Notes: generated from the sequence alone by a model not told the origin. Positions 35,600 to 44,700 are shown, numbered from the stretch's first letter. The stretch is 64,000 bases of DNA from JAENVU01 sp963801105 (GCA_963801105.1 CAWDDH010000003.1:3410001-3474000); one strand, 5' to 3'. A program made the numbers and translations.

Positions 35600-38110
35600 T
35601 CAGGCGGTGGTGGGCTCCGCCGGGTCGACGGGGACGGGGTGCTTCACGAGGCCGTGCGACACCCAGTTGCGCTCGTCCGCCCAGACCAGCATCGGCGGCA
35701 GCACCACGAGCGCGCTCAGCAGCGCGACCGCGACGTTGACGGCGACGATGATCCCGAAGTCCCGCAACAGCGGCAGCGACGACGCCGCGATGACCGCGAC
35801 CCCCGAGATCGCGGTCAGAGCCGACACGATGAACGCGCGGCCGGTGCGAGCCGCGGCGACGTCGACCGCCTGCTTCGGCGTGAGGCCGCGCCGCCGCTCC
35901 TCGACGAACCGCAACAGGATCAGCGACGTGAACTCCGTACACGCCGCGACCACGAGCGGGCCACCGACCGCGGTCATCGGGCTCAGCGTGAAGCCGGCGG
36001 TCCACGCGAACAGCGACGCAGCGCCTACGGCGATGAGTACCGGCACCAGCGAGAGCAGTGCGCGGATCACGCTGCGCAGCCGGATCGAGAGGAAGGCGAA
36101 CACGAACGTGATCGCGAGGTACGTCAGCAGGATCCGGTTCGCCTCGAGGTTCTCGAGCAGGCCCACGCCCACGACCGCGAGCCCCGAGGGCGTGGCGCTG
36201 ATCCCACTGGGTGGGTGCACCCGGTCGCGGATCTCGTTGACGACCACCGCCCGCTCGGCGAGCGACGCCGGGGTCGTGGCGAAGATCAGGTTCATCGCCC
36301 CGGCATCCTTGCTCACGGTCGACTTCTGGATGCCCACGGGCGCGGCGCCGTAGACCTGCCGCACTTCCGAACCCAGCGGCGGGACCGGCGTGGTCCCCGG
36401 GACCTCCGTCAGCGACGCGACGATCCCCACGATGCTCGACGCATTCGCGAGGACGCGCTTGGCGGAGGTTGCGGTCGGCACCCCACCCGTCCCCGCGGTG
36501 CACCCCTGCGGGAGTCGCGGTGGCTCGCCGTAGCGGCACTGCTGCTCGGCGGTGAAGTCGTCGACGAACTTCACCACGTTGTCGGAGAAGACGTCCTTGG
36601 CCTGGACGTAGATCCCGAGCTCACTCGAGATCCCGGCCTGGTCCTCGACGGCGTGGATCGACTTCACCGCTGTCGAATCCGGATTGACCCAGTGAATCGG
36701 GTCGGTCTGGATCACGAGCTTGTTCTCGACCAGGATCCCGCCGACGAAGATCAGGATGCTCGCGACGACGAGCACCGGTGCGATCCTCGACGGCATCCCG
36801 CCGAGGAACTTCACGAGGCGTCCGAGCGCTCCCTCACGGTAGTCACGTGACTTCGTCGGCGACTTGTACTCGCGGATCCCGAGCGCCGCGAGCGTCACCG
36901 CGATGCTGCAGAAGCAGATCGCAGCGATGCCGACGGCGAGCAGCACCCCGAAGTCGCGGATCATCGGGACCTTCGAGAAGTGGAGCGCGGCGAAGGCGAA
37001 GATCGCGTCGAACGTCACCACGAGGAGCGCGGGGCCCAGGTTGCGGGCGGTCTCCTGGATCGGATGCTCCGCATGGTCGATCACGACCTCTTCCTCGACG
37101 CGCGCGTGCATCTGGATCGCGTAGTCGATGCCGATCCCGAGCATCACCGGAAGCCCGCTGATGGTCACGAGGGTGAGCGGCACCCCGAGATATCCCGCGA
37201 GGCCGAACGCCCATATCACCCCGATGAGTACGACGGCGAGCGGGAGCAGGCGCCAACGCACGTCGAAGAGCACGAGCAGGATCACGATCATGATCGCGAC
37301 GGCGATCGCCCCGAGCGTGAGCATGCCGCCCTTGAGGTAGTCGTTGATCTCCTTCAGCAGCGCGGCGGCACCGGCGGTCGTGACCTTGGCGTTGGGGAAG
37401 GTGAGGTTGGCCGTCTCCGCGATCGTGTAGTTCGAGCCCTTGCCCTCCTGGGCGATCGACGCGTTGCCCTGGAGCCGCGTGATGATCAGCGCGTGCTGCG
37501 GGTCGGGGAAGAACGGGAGGAGGGCGGTGCGGATCTGGTGCTGGTTGTCGTAGAGCAGGAACTTGACCCATTCCGGGTTGTCGAAGTTCTGGTCGGCCGG
37601 CGGGATCGCGCCGGCCCGGGTGAGCGTGGTCGACGCGTCGGCCAACCGCTTGGCCTGGTCCTGGCTCGGCGCGCGGGCCTGGGTCGCGAGCGTGATCTTG
37701 CCGGCGATGCTGTCGGTGATGTTGCCGCTCTTGCTGGCGACCAGGTTGTCCGACAGCTGCATCGCGTCGACCGGGGTGATGACCCCGAGGATCGGAGCCT
37801 TGTCCGACGCGAGCGTGTTGCCGATCTCGTTCAGCTTCTTGCGGTTGGCCGGCTGGAAGAGCTCGACGACGGTGTGGCCCGGGTCCATCGTGATGACGGT
37901 GAGCATCGCCTCGCCGCCGAAGAGATCCTGGTAGGCGACGTTGTCCTTGTAGACCTGGTCCGTCGTGTTGAGGTAGGCGTCCTGGCCGGTCGCGAACTCC
38001 AGCTTCGGGATGCCCGCGCCCAGGGCCAGCGTGATCAGCAGACCGATGATCGAGACCAACCCGGCCCGCTTCCCAAGATTGACCGCGAGCGACGACCAGA
38101 ACCTCTGCAT
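35600..38110 (-). CDS. MMPL/RND-family transporter
   Basis: An 836-residue RND-type exporter with the usual duplicated layout: one helix, a large extracytoplasmic loop, then a sterol-sensing-like helix bundle, twice, for 12 helices. VMLGIGIDYAIQMHARVEEE and the C-terminal counterpart FTSLILLRFVEERRRGLTPKQAV are typical of the MMPL/HAE3 group. Such proteins export lipids or hydrophobic compounds with proton motive force. No accessory or lipid-synthesis genes are adjacent, so the substrate is unknown. It ends 80 nt from the convergent SCO6745 gene. Confidence 0.88.
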   Translation of the reverse strand: MQRFWSSLAVNLGKRAGLVSIIGLLITLALGAGIPKLEFATGQDAYLNTTDQVYKDNVAYQDLFGGEAMLTVITMDPGHTVVELFQPANRKKLNEIGNTLASDKAPILGVITPVDAMQLSDNLVASKSGNITDSIAGKITLATQARAPSQDQAKRLADASTTLTRAGAIPPADQNFDNPEWVKFLLYDNQHQIRTALLPFFPDPQHALIITRLQGNASIAQEGKGSNYTIAETANLTFPNAKVTTAGAAALLKEINDYLKGGMLTLGAIAVAIMIVILLVLFDVRWRLLPLAVVLIGVIWAFGLAGYLGVPLTLVTISGLPVMLGIGIDYAIQMHARVEEEVVIDHAEHPIQETARNLGPALLVVTFDAIFAFAALHFSKVPMIRDFGVLLAVGIAAICFCSIAVTLAALGIREYKSPTKSRDYREGALGRLVKFLGGMPSRIAPVLVVASILIFVGGILVENKLVIQTDPIHWVNPDSTAVKSIHAVEDQAGISSELGIYVQAKDVFSDNVVKFVDDFTAEQQCRYGEPPRLPQGCTAGTGGVPTATSAKRVLANASSIVGIVASLTEVPGTTPVPPLGSEVRQVYGAAPVGIQKSTVSKDAGAMNLIFATTPASLAERAVVVNEIRDRVHPPSGISATPSGLAVVGVGLLENLEANRILLTYLAITFVFAFLSIRLRSVIRALLSLVPVLIAVGAASLFAWTAGFTLSPMTAVGGPLVVAACTEFTSLILLRFVEERRRGLTPKQAVDVAAARTGRAFIVSALTAISGVAVIAASSLPLLRDFGIIVAVNVAVALLSALVVLPPMLVWADERNWVSHGLVKHPVPVDPAEPTTA

Positions 38111-38204
38111 CCATCCTCCCCGAGGATTCGCAGGTTCGGGACACTATCGGCGTGGCGCAGCGACGAGCAGGAGCAATGGCACCGACGGCCGAGGGGGCAG
38201 CCGT

Positions 38205-38210
38205 TACACT
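38205..38210 (+). promoter_or_regulatory. Possible -10 box for tRNA-Arg
   Basis: TACACT lies 20 nt upstream of tRNA-Arg in the 119-nt gap after the divergent MMPL gene. It is an AT-containing hexamer in GC-rich surroundings; no clear -35 box was identified. Confidence 0.35.
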
Positions 38211-38229
38211 GCTCCGGCCCGGGTCACGA

Positions 38230-38303
38230 GCGCCCGTAGCTCAGATGGACAGAGCAGCGGACTTCTAATCCGCCGGTCGGAGGTTCGAGTCCTCCCGGGC
38301 GCG
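38230..38303 (+). tRNA. tRNA-Arg (anticodon TCT)
   Basis: Acceptor GCGCCCG pairs with CGGGCGC. Anticodon stem GCGGA/TCCGC encloses CTTCTAA (anticodon TCT), with T-arm GGTTCGAGTCC. The discriminator is G and CCA is not encoded, unlike the neighbouring Pro, Gly, His and Lys tRNAs. Confidence 0.96.
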
Positions 38304-38354
38304 CCGGCGACGGTCCATTCGTCGATCGACGCTTCTCCGGCTTCGGCCGGGCAT

Positions 38355-38432
38355 GGTGGCCGTAGCTCAGTTGGCTAGAGCGCCGGGTTGTGGTCCCGGA
38401 GGTCGGGGGTTCGAAACCCCTCGGTCACCCCA
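38355..38432 (+). tRNA. tRNA-His (anticodon GTG)
   Basis: Acceptor GTGGCCG pairs with CGGTCAC. Anticodon stem CCGGG/CCCGG encloses TTGTGGT (anticodon GTG). G at -1 (38355) faces discriminator C73, the identity pair of tRNA-His, and CCA is encoded. Its 3' end overlaps the stop of the convergent TIGR01777 gene by 8 nt. Confidence 0.97.
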
Positions 38433-39359
38433 ATGAACGCGACGCCCTGGCGTCGCGCGCGCTCGACGCGAGGATCGCGGCGAACGCGTCGGAGATGTCC
38501 GGATGTGAGAACGCGTAGCCGGTGTCGAGCAGCCGGTCGGGCAGCACCCGCTGGCTCGCCAGCAACAGGTGCTCGACGAGCTCGGACCCGTAGAGCAGCC
38601 TCAGCGGGAGCAGCGGCGTCGGCAGCACGGTCGGCCGGTGCAGGGCGGCGCCCGAGCGCGTCGGTGAACGCGCGGTTGGTCACCGGGTTCGGCGCAGTCA
38701 GGTTCACGGGGCCGGCGAGCGCCGGCGTGTCGATCGCGTGGAGGATCGCGCCGACCTCGTCGTCGATCGAGATCCAGCTCATGTACTGCGTTCCCTGGCC
38801 GAGGCGGCCGCCGAGACCGAGCTTGAACGGCGTGAGCAGCCTCGCGAGCGTGCCGCCGTCCTTGCTCAGGACGATCCCGGTCCGAAGGTGCGCCGTCCGG
38901 ATGCCTGCCACGCTCGCCGGCGTGGTCGCCGCCTCCCACGCAAGACACACCTGCGCCAGGAAGTCGGGCGGCGAAGGCGGTGGGCTCGCCTCCGTGAGCA
39001 ACTCCGTCGTCGCGATCGCCGTACCAGCCGATCGCGCTCCCGGACACGAGCACCGACGGCGGCCGGATGCGATCGGCGAGCGTCGTCGCGAGCATCGACG
39101 TCCCGACGACCCGTGAGTCCCGGATGCGGTCCTGCTGCTCCTGGCTCCAGCGCTTCTCGCCGATGCCTTCGCCGGCCAGGTTGACCACCGCGTCGATTCC
39201 CTCGAATCCGTCCGCGTCGATCGTCCCCGCGGCAGGATCCCAGTGCAGACCGTCACGCCTTCCGCGCACCACGGGCACCACACGATCGCCGCGCGCCTCG
39301 AGTGCCGCGCGCAGGGCCGTGCCGATCAGTCCACTCGCACCGGTGATCGCGACGTCCAT
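38425..39359 (-). pseudogene. TIGR01777-family NAD(P)-binding epimerase-like gene, two frameshifts
   Basis: Three frames in order give a complete TIGR01777 (YfcH-like SDR) protein. The start is MDVAITGASGLIGTALRAAL with SGSAIGWYGDRDD. A middle frame carries LTPFKLGLGGRLGQGTQYMS and LTAPNPVTNRAFTDALG. The end carries LPTPLLPLRLLYGSELVEHL. Removing one base near 39004 and one near 38650 restores a single frame of normal length (about 310 residues). No residues are otherwise missing, so these look like recent mutations or, more likely, assembly errors. The family is a widespread cytosolic oxidoreductase of unclear substrate. The stop lies inside tRNA-His on the opposite strand. Confidence 0.82.
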
Positions 39360-39431
39360 ACGCCCTCCCGCGTCCTCGGGTCGAGGGTAGGACGTCGGGC
39401 AACGAATGGCGGCCTCGGGTGGCCCGTCGTC

Positions 39432-39437
39432 TAGATT
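39432..39437 (+). promoter_or_regulatory. Possible -10 box for tRNA-Lys
   Basis: TAGATT lies 7 nt before the mature 5' end of tRNA-Lys in the 84-nt gap after the divergent TIGR01777 gene. It is a good -10-like hexamer for a GC-rich genome; the -35 box is unclear. Confidence 0.4.
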
Positions 39438-39443
39438 CGTCCC

Positions 39444-39520
39444 GCGCCGCTAGCTCAACTGGTTAGAGCAACAGACTCTTAATCTGTAGGTTCAGGGTTC
39501 GAGTCCCTGGCGGCGTACCA
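39444..39520 (+). tRNA. tRNA-Lys (anticodon CTT)
   Basis: Acceptor GCGCCGC pairs with GCGGCGT (a terminal G-T wobble). The anticodon stem ACAGA/TCTGT encloses CTCTTAA (anticodon CTT), with T-arm GGTTCGAGTCC and an encoded CCA. Confidence 0.96.
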
Positions 39521-39548
39521 CCGCTCCGCACGAGCCGGGATCAGGCTG

Positions 39549-39995
39549 ATGGATCCGATCCGGTCCGCGATCGTCGCGATCGTCGACGCCGAGCACGACA
39601 CGGTGCTCATGTTGCGCCGACGTGCCGACGCCCGATCGTTCCCCGGCTACTGGTGCTTCCCCGGCGGCCAGGTCGAAGCCGGCGAGTTGCCGACGCACGC
39701 GGCGCTCCGGGAGGCGCTGGAGGAGACCGGGCTCAGGATCTCGGGCCCGCGACCTCTGGGAACCCGCCCGAGCGTGGACGCTGATCTCCGCCCCTACGAG
39801 GTCGACTGCTCCGTCACGTCCCGCTGGCGCGGCCGGCTCCGGGTATACCCGACGTCCGAGCACGTCGAGGCCCGCTGGGTCCCCATCGCGGTCGCGCCGA
39901 CGCTCGCGCCGATCGGGCCGGTGACCCGATGGCTGGCGACCCGACTCGCCGAGCGTGGGCACGGCACGTCGCCGACCGGGACACCCACTCCATGA
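39549..39995 (+). CDS. Nudix hydrolase
   Basis: A 148-residue protein with a complete Nudix box from Gly40 to Leu62 (GX5EX7REUXEEXGU; Glu46, Arg54-Glu55, Glu58-Glu59 present). The family hydrolyses nucleoside diphosphates linked to another group, such as oxidised nucleotides, ADP-ribose or cofactors. The exact substrate is not shown. It begins 28 nt after tRNA-Lys. Its stop overlaps a 31-codon ORF by an ATGA. Confidence 0.9.
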   Translation: MDPIRSAIVAIVDAEHDTVLMLRRRADARSFPGYWCFPGGQVEAGELPTHAALREALEETGLRISGPRPLGTRPSVDADLRPYEVDCSVTSRWRGRLRVYPTSEHVEARWVPIAVAPTLAPIGPVTRWLATRLAERGHGTSPTGTPTP

Positions 39996-40087
39996 CCTTC
40001 GACCCTTGGCGATACCGGCCGGACGGTGAACCATGGGGTGGTCAGGAGGTCCATGGTGGGGAGCACCCTCATGGTGGACGCCGGTGA
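39992..40087 (+). CDS. Possible 31-residue His/Gly-rich microprotein
   Basis: A short frame starts at an ATG overlapping the Nudix stop (ATGA) and runs 31 codons, with GGQEVHGGEHPHGG near the end. The start-stop coupling is the main support. An 8-bp inverted repeat (TGGTCAGG at 40039-40046 and CCTGACCA at 40096-40103) covers its 3' part, so the segment may instead be regulatory for the DUF1918 gene. No family is known. Confidence 0.3.
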   Translation: MTFDPWRYRPDGEPWGGQEVHGGEHPHGGRR

Positions 40088-40142
40088 CATCCCACCCTGA
40101 CCAGTTCGACCGACACACGAGGCCGAGAAGGAGACACCGAAG

Positions 40143-40343
40143 ATGCGTGCAGCAGTCGGCGATCGGCTCATCATCAAGGGACACAACGTCGGCATGCCCG
40201 ACAAGGACGCGGAGATCCTCGAGATCCACGGAGACGACGGTGAACCGCCGTGGCTGGTTCGCTGGGGCGAGGACGGCCACGAGGGGCTGTTCTTCCCGGG
40301 GCCCGACGCCGAGATCGAGCACTTCCGCCACGAAAACGGGTAG
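40143..40343 (+). CDS. DUF1918 domain protein
   Basis: A 66-residue protein that fits DUF1918 throughout: MRAAVGDRLIIKGHNVGMPD at the start and WLVRWGEDGHEGLFFPG near the end. It is a small SH3-like beta-barrel. The function is unknown; members are common in actinobacteria, often near stress-related genes. AGAAGGAG lies about 8-10 nt before the ATG. It is convergent with the GH1-like gene, ending 42 nt away. Confidence 0.88.
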   Translation: MRAAVGDRLIIKGHNVGMPDKDAEILEIHGDDGEPPWLVRWGEDGHEGLFFPGPDAEIEHFRHENG

Positions 40344-40385
40344 CGGCAGCCGGACGGAACGACCGGAGCACGCCGCGGGCTCGCA

Positions 40386-41570
40386 TCATCGACCGTTCGT
40401 CGCGCAATGGTGCGCCCACCGCGCCGCGACCGGTCGGGCGCGGCGTTCGGCGTCGAACAGGCCGACCTCGGTCACTGCGCCGGTCGGCTCCATGAGCAAC
40501 GTCTGCCAGTCGTACTGGTCGCCCCGGCTGTACCAGCACAGACCTCGCACCGGAACCCCGTCGGCGCGCAACCCCTCGAGTCCTTCGACCATGGCGTCGA
40601 GCCACACCGACTGGTCAGCCACGGGCAACGAGAGGTTCGAGGTCTCCGCGACCCAGAACGGCACGCGGTAGCGCTCGTACCAGCGTCGAGCCTCCGCCAC
40701 ATAGGCATCGAGGCGGTCGGCGATCGTGAGCGATGCCCGGTCGTCACCGACCACGTACACCGACGTCGGATAGACATCGTGACCCGCGATCAGATGCTCG
40801 GTCGTCGCGAGGTCTGCGATGCGCGCCAACGTGTCGCCCGGGACGTCGCGGAGCAGCTCGCGCCCGCCCGGTGACGGCTCGACGCCGAAGTGCAGGTCCC
40901 AGATCAGCCAGCTTCGTTCGCGCCGTCGCGTCACGCGCGGTTCATCGGCGGGTGTCGAGGCGATCGGCACCTCGAAGACCTCCGCGCCGATCCAGCACCC
41001 GTCGCGATCCGCGCGGATACGGGCCAGCGCCTCGAGGTTCGCACGGACGACGTTCGTCAGGGCCAGCGCATAGTCCCGCGTGGACGATCGTCGGTCGTTC
41101 CAACCCCCGAGAAGACCCGACGCGAGGGCGACCCCGCCCGGCTCGTTGACCGGCGTGAACCAGCGCGGTTCCGGATAGCGCGCCAGGAAGGCATCGACAT
41201 ACCGGCAGAACCCCTCGACCCACGACGCGTCACAGAAGCCGGGAGAGTGGTCGGGCAGACCGAAATGGCACAGATCGACGACCGGCACCAGTCCTGCGCG
41301 CGCACAGGCGCCCAGCGCGCGGTCCCACCAATCCCAGTCGTAGACGCCGGGCTCCGGCTCGGTCAGGCGCCACGGCATGCCGTAGCGGTACACCTGCACC
41401 CCCAGGGAGGCGACGGCGTCGAGGTCGCGCTGCATGAGGTCGTAGTGCCGACTCGCCGCGAACTGGTCGTGCCGATAGGGCACGCCCTCACGCAGCACGA
41501 CCGGGTCGGAGCCCTCCTCGCCGACCGCCCACGCGAAATCCGGGAAGCCGCACAGGCCCCTGCTCACCAC
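40386..41570 (-). CDS. Family-1-like glycoside hydrolase (clan GH-A)
   Basis: A 394-residue cytosolic protein with a TIM-barrel hydrolase pattern. It has VYRYGMPWRLTEPEPGVYDW, an acid/base glutamate in WFTPVNEPGG and a probable nucleophile in FWVAETSNLS, plus RGLCWYSRGDQYDW near the end. GH1-like enzymes release glucose, galactose or related sugars. It is about 50 residues shorter than typical GH1 beta-glucosidases and the nucleophile context differs from the usual TENG, so the specificity is uncertain. It lies at the end of the phosphorylase/CBS cluster, 47 nt after the CBS gene. The start is one of two adjacent GTG codons. Confidence 0.75.
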   Translation of the reverse strand: MVSRGLCGFPDFAWAVGEEGSDPVVLREGVPYRHDQFAASRHYDLMQRDLDAVASLGVQVYRYGMPWRLTEPEPGVYDWDWWDRALGACARAGLVPVVDLCHFGLPDHSPGFCDASWVEGFCRYVDAFLARYPEPRWFTPVNEPGGVALASGLLGGWNDRRSSTRDYALALTNVVRANLEALARIRADRDGCWIGAEVFEVPIASTPADEPRVTRRRERSWLIWDLHFGVEPSPGGRELLRDVPGDTLARIADLATTEHLIAGHDVYPTSVYVVGDDRASLTIADRLDAYVAEARRWYERYRVPFWVAETSNLSLPVADQSVWLDAMVEGLEGLRADGVPVRGLCWYSRGDQYDWQTLLMEPTGAVTEVGLFDAERRARPVAARWAHHCATNGR

Positions 41571-41617
41571 GCGTGGATCCTACGCGGACCGCCTGCGCGG
41601 CGTTCCCGGTACTGTCG

Positions 41618-42028
41618 TCAGCGATCACCGAAGAGGGCACGGAGCGCGTCGCGCTCGGAGACCACGCCGACGACGACGCCGGCTTCGATCACGGGGACGT
41701 GCCGGATCTCGTTGTCCAGCATCTGAGCCGCGACGTCGAGCACCGAGCTGGTCGGCGAGGCGGACGCGAGCTGCATCGTCATGACGTCCTCCGCGCGTGA
41801 CTCATCGGGATCGAGACCTTCGGCGAGCGAACGGACGATGTCACGCTCGGAGACCACGCCCTCGGCCCGATCTCCACGCGCCCCGGCCGGCCTCGTCCCC
41901 CGGACCACGACGACGCCGATCAACTCCTCGGTCATCGTCTCGGCCACCGAACGCAGCGTTGCGTCCGGCTCCACCTCCACCGGCGGACGGGCGACGAGAT
42001 CCCGAACCGCCTGTTGCTCGATGGTCAT
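41618..42028 (-). CDS. Tandem CBS-domain protein
   Basis: A 136-residue protein made of two CBS domains (about 8-68 and 76-134). They share the RDLVARPPVEVEPDATL and DVMTMQLASASPTSSV entry strands and the repeated GVVSERD(I/A) exits. Stand-alone CBS pairs sense adenine nucleotides or similar ligands; the hypoxia-linked Hrp1 of mycobacteria is an example of the architecture. GGAGAGGG lies 6 nt before the ATG at 42028, preferred over ATG 42043. It sits between the GH65 and GH1-like genes, suggesting an energy-sensing role for the cluster. Confidence 0.88.
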   Translation of the reverse strand: MTIEQQAVRDLVARPPVEVEPDATLRSVAETMTEELIGVVVVRGTRPAGARGDRAEGVVSERDIVRSLAEGLDPDESRAEDVMTMQLASASPTSSVLDVAAQMLDNEIRHVPVIEAGVVVGVVSERDALRALFGDR

Positions 42029-42202
42029 GGTCGCCCTCTCCATTCCGTCTCCACACCTCTTTCGAGATCAGGGTCCGTCAAGACGGCCGGCTCCGGTAGG
42101 GCCGTCGGTCACAACGAAAAGAATCGGCGGCGTCACCGACGTGTTCGGCTCGGCCACACGACAGCGCGCTTCAGCCCGCGCCCGTTCAGCAACGGTGCCC
42201 GT

Positions 42203-44620
42203 CTACTCCGATGGACGCGGGTCGGTCGCGTCGAGCCTGACCTCGACCAGCTCGCCGGGCCCGAGTCGATACGTGTCGCCCGCGATCGCAACCGTGATCG
42301 TCGCACCCTCGTCCGCGTCGATCCGGATCCGCGCCCGCGACGTCGTGAAATCGAGGTGCAGCAGGTGGCCCTGGTACCGGATGTCGAACTCGAGGGACGC
42401 CAGTTCCGACGGGATCACCGGATCGAAACGGAGCACGTCGTCGCGAATCTCGAACCCCGAGTAGCAACGTTGCACGAGATCGATGGTCCCGGCCATGGCA
42501 CCCAGGTGAATTCCCTCCTTCGTCGTGCCGCCCTGAATGTCGTTGAGGTCGGAGGAGAGGGCTTCCACGAACAGGTGCCAGGACCGCTCCCGATCGCCCC
42601 GAGCGCGAACCCAGGCGTGCACGACGCGGCTCAGGGTCGAACCATGCGACGTACGGGGCTCGTAGTAGTCGATCATGGCGTCGAACAGGCTGTCGTCGCA
42701 TTCGTAGCCGAGACGCTCGAGCAGTTCGGTGAGCACCTCACGCGAGAGCACATAGAGCAGCATCCTGGCGTCGGCCTGCTTGGCGAGTCGATAGCGGCTC
42801 GGCGCATCGCCCTCGGCTTCGAGAATCCGATCGAGCCGCGCGATGTCGCCGTACCGCGCGCGGTAGGCGTCCCAGTCCAGCTCCTGCAGCAGCTCGTAGC
42901 CCTCGAACTGGCTGATCACGCCGTCGTGGAAGCAGACGCGCATCTTCCGGCTGATTTCACCCCATCGATCCAGCTCCTGCTCGCTGAGCAACAAGCGCTC
43001 GCGCAGCTCCCGGGACGCGGCCGCTGGAAGCGCATCGAGCGTGTCGAACGCCCGACACAAGCACCACACCGCCATGATGTTCGTGTACGCGTTGTTGTCG
43101 ACACCGAGTTCCTCGCGATCGGCGTAGCGCTCGTGGTACTCGTCCGGGCCCATGACCCCCTTGATCTCGTAGCGATCGAGCGCGTGGTCGTACGTCGAGA
43201 TGCTCGCCCAGAACCGGGCGACCTCCAGGATGAGCTCGGCACCGAACGCGATCAGGAACTCGAGGTCACCGGTGGCCTGGTAGTACTGCCACGTGTTGTG
43301 GACGATCGCGGCGTTCACGTGGCGCTGGAGGTGTGACGCGTCGGGCAGCCAGCGTCCCGAGAGGGGGTTGAGGTGCATCGCCGGAGTCTCCTCACGCCCG
43401 CTGCTCGCGCTCTGCCACGGGAACATCGCTCCGGACCCCCCGGCGGCAACGGCGCTCAATCGCGCCTGGTCGAGGCGCCGGTAGCGGTACAGGAGCAGCT
43501 CCCGAGCCAGCTGTGGGAACCGCAGGCTGAGGAACGGGAGGATGAACAGCTCGTCCCAGAACACGTGGCCCCGGTACGCCTCGCCGTGGAGTCCCCGGGC
43601 CGGCACGCCGACATCGAGGCCGATCGTGTTGTTCGAGACGGTCTGCAGCAGGTGGAAGATGTGCAGGTGCAGCGCCCGCGCCACCTCGCCATCGGCACCG
43701 AGCTCGATGCGCGCGTGATCCCACAGCTGGCGCCAACTCACCACGTGACGCTCGAGCAGAGCGTCGAAGGTCCCCGCCATGGTCAACAGTCGGCTGCAGG
43801 CTTCCTCACCCGGCTCGCTGATGCCGCGGTCGCGCGACGTGAACAGCGACACGACCTTCTCGATCACGGTCTCCTCACCTCGTCCCACGTCCAGCGTCAG
43901 GTCGTGAGCGACATAGCCCGGTCGTTCGATCAGCTCGGGGGTGACACGGACGCGCTCGCCGTCGCGGTAGACCCGCGTGCGTGCCGCCTCGGCGATGCGG
44001 ACATGGGACTGATTCGTCTCGACATGGAGGCAGATCAGCTCATCGCTCTCCTGATCCGTGCACAACGAGGTGAGGTGCCGGGTCGGGAGCGCCGCGTACC
44101 GTTCGACCCCGGCGTTGGTCACCGTGCCGTCCAAGGCGCTGCGAACCAGCAGACTCCCGGACCAGTTCTCCGCGACCAGCGTCGTCTCGAGGCCGGCCAC
44201 GTGCGGATCGCGCATGCTGACGAAACGTCGCTGGGTGATGCCGACGACACGTCCGTCCGGATCGCGCATTCGCGAGTGACGCGTCAGCGTCCCTCGGAAC
44301 ATGTCGAGCTCGAGGCGATGCTCGAGCACCTCGCACGTCGAGTCCCCGAACCACTCCCCTCCCTCGGCGCGGAATGCGAGCGGCAGCCAGTTCGGCAGGT
44401 TGACCAGGCTCTCGTCGGCGACACGCCGACCCGCGAGCTCAACCGACAGACGGTTGTAGACGCCGGCTGCGTAGGTGGCGGGATAGTGAACGTCGTCGGC
44501 ACTCGATTCGGGAGCGGCGCCTCGGGTTGCGAAGACTCCGTTCCCGAGCACGCAGAGCGCCTCCCGATGACCCTCCGCCTCCGGGTCGAAGCCGTCGAAG
44601 GTGACGAAGAACTCGCTCAT
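42203..44620 (-). CDS. GH65 disaccharide phosphorylase-type protein
   Basis: An 805-residue GH65 protein. An N-terminal beta-sandwich begins FFVTFDGFDPEAEGHREALCVLGNG. The (alpha/alpha)6 barrel has GHVFWDELFILPFLSL and the catalytic acid in GVMGPDEYHE (Glu494), and SHGSTLS in the phosphate-binding region. A small C-terminal beta domain follows. GH65 members phosphorolyse maltose, trehalose, kojibiose or similar alpha-glucosides to beta-glucose 1-phosphate. The HAD gene upstream is a probable beta-phosphoglucomutase, the expected partner. The ATG at 44620 overlaps the stop of a 27-codon ORF (ATGA). Confidence 0.93.
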   Translation of the reverse strand: MSEFFVTFDGFDPEAEGHREALCVLGNGVFATRGAAPESSADDVHYPATYAAGVYNRLSVELAGRRVADESLVNLPNWLPLAFRAEGGEWFGDSTCEVLEHRLELDMFRGTLTRHSRMRDPDGRVVGITQRRFVSMRDPHVAGLETTLVAENWSGSLLVRSALDGTVTNAGVERYAALPTRHLTSLCTDQESDELICLHVETNQSHVRIAEAARTRVYRDGERVRVTPELIERPGYVAHDLTLDVGRGEETVIEKVVSLFTSRDRGISEPGEEACSRLLTMAGTFDALLERHVVSWRQLWDHARIELGADGEVARALHLHIFHLLQTVSNNTIGLDVGVPARGLHGEAYRGHVFWDELFILPFLSLRFPQLARELLLYRYRRLDQARLSAVAAGGSGAMFPWQSASSGREETPAMHLNPLSGRWLPDASHLQRHVNAAIVHNTWQYYQATGDLEFLIAFGAELILEVARFWASISTYDHALDRYEIKGVMGPDEYHERYADREELGVDNNAYTNIMAVWCLCRAFDTLDALPAAASRELRERLLLSEQELDRWGEISRKMRVCFHDGVISQFEGYELLQELDWDAYRARYGDIARLDRILEAEGDAPSRYRLAKQADARMLLYVLSREVLTELLERLGYECDDSLFDAMIDYYEPRTSHGSTLSRVVHAWVRARGDRERSWHLFVEALSSDLNDIQGGTTKEGIHLGAMAGTIDLVQRCYSGFEIRDDVLRFDPVIPSELASLEFDIRYQGHLLHLDFTTSRARIRIDADEGATITVAIAGDTYRLGPGELVEVRLDATDPRPSE

Positions 44621-44700
44621 CCGTCGATGCCCTCCAACCGGAGGGCGACCTGGGCGTGGACCGCTCGCACCGCGGCCCACGCAGCGGCGAACTCAGTCAT
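44617..44700 (-). CDS. Possible 27-residue microprotein between HAD and GH65 genes
   Basis: A 28-codon frame reads MTEFAAAWAAVRAVHAQV and then ALRLEGIDG. Its ATG overlaps the HAD coding end, and its stop overlaps the GH65 start (ATGA), so it would bridge the two genes by coupled translation. The peptide would be one amphipathic helix. It may be real, or serve only to pass ribosomes to GH65. No family was recognised. Confidence 0.4.
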   Translation of the reverse strand: MTEFAAAWAAVRAVHAQVALRLEGIDG

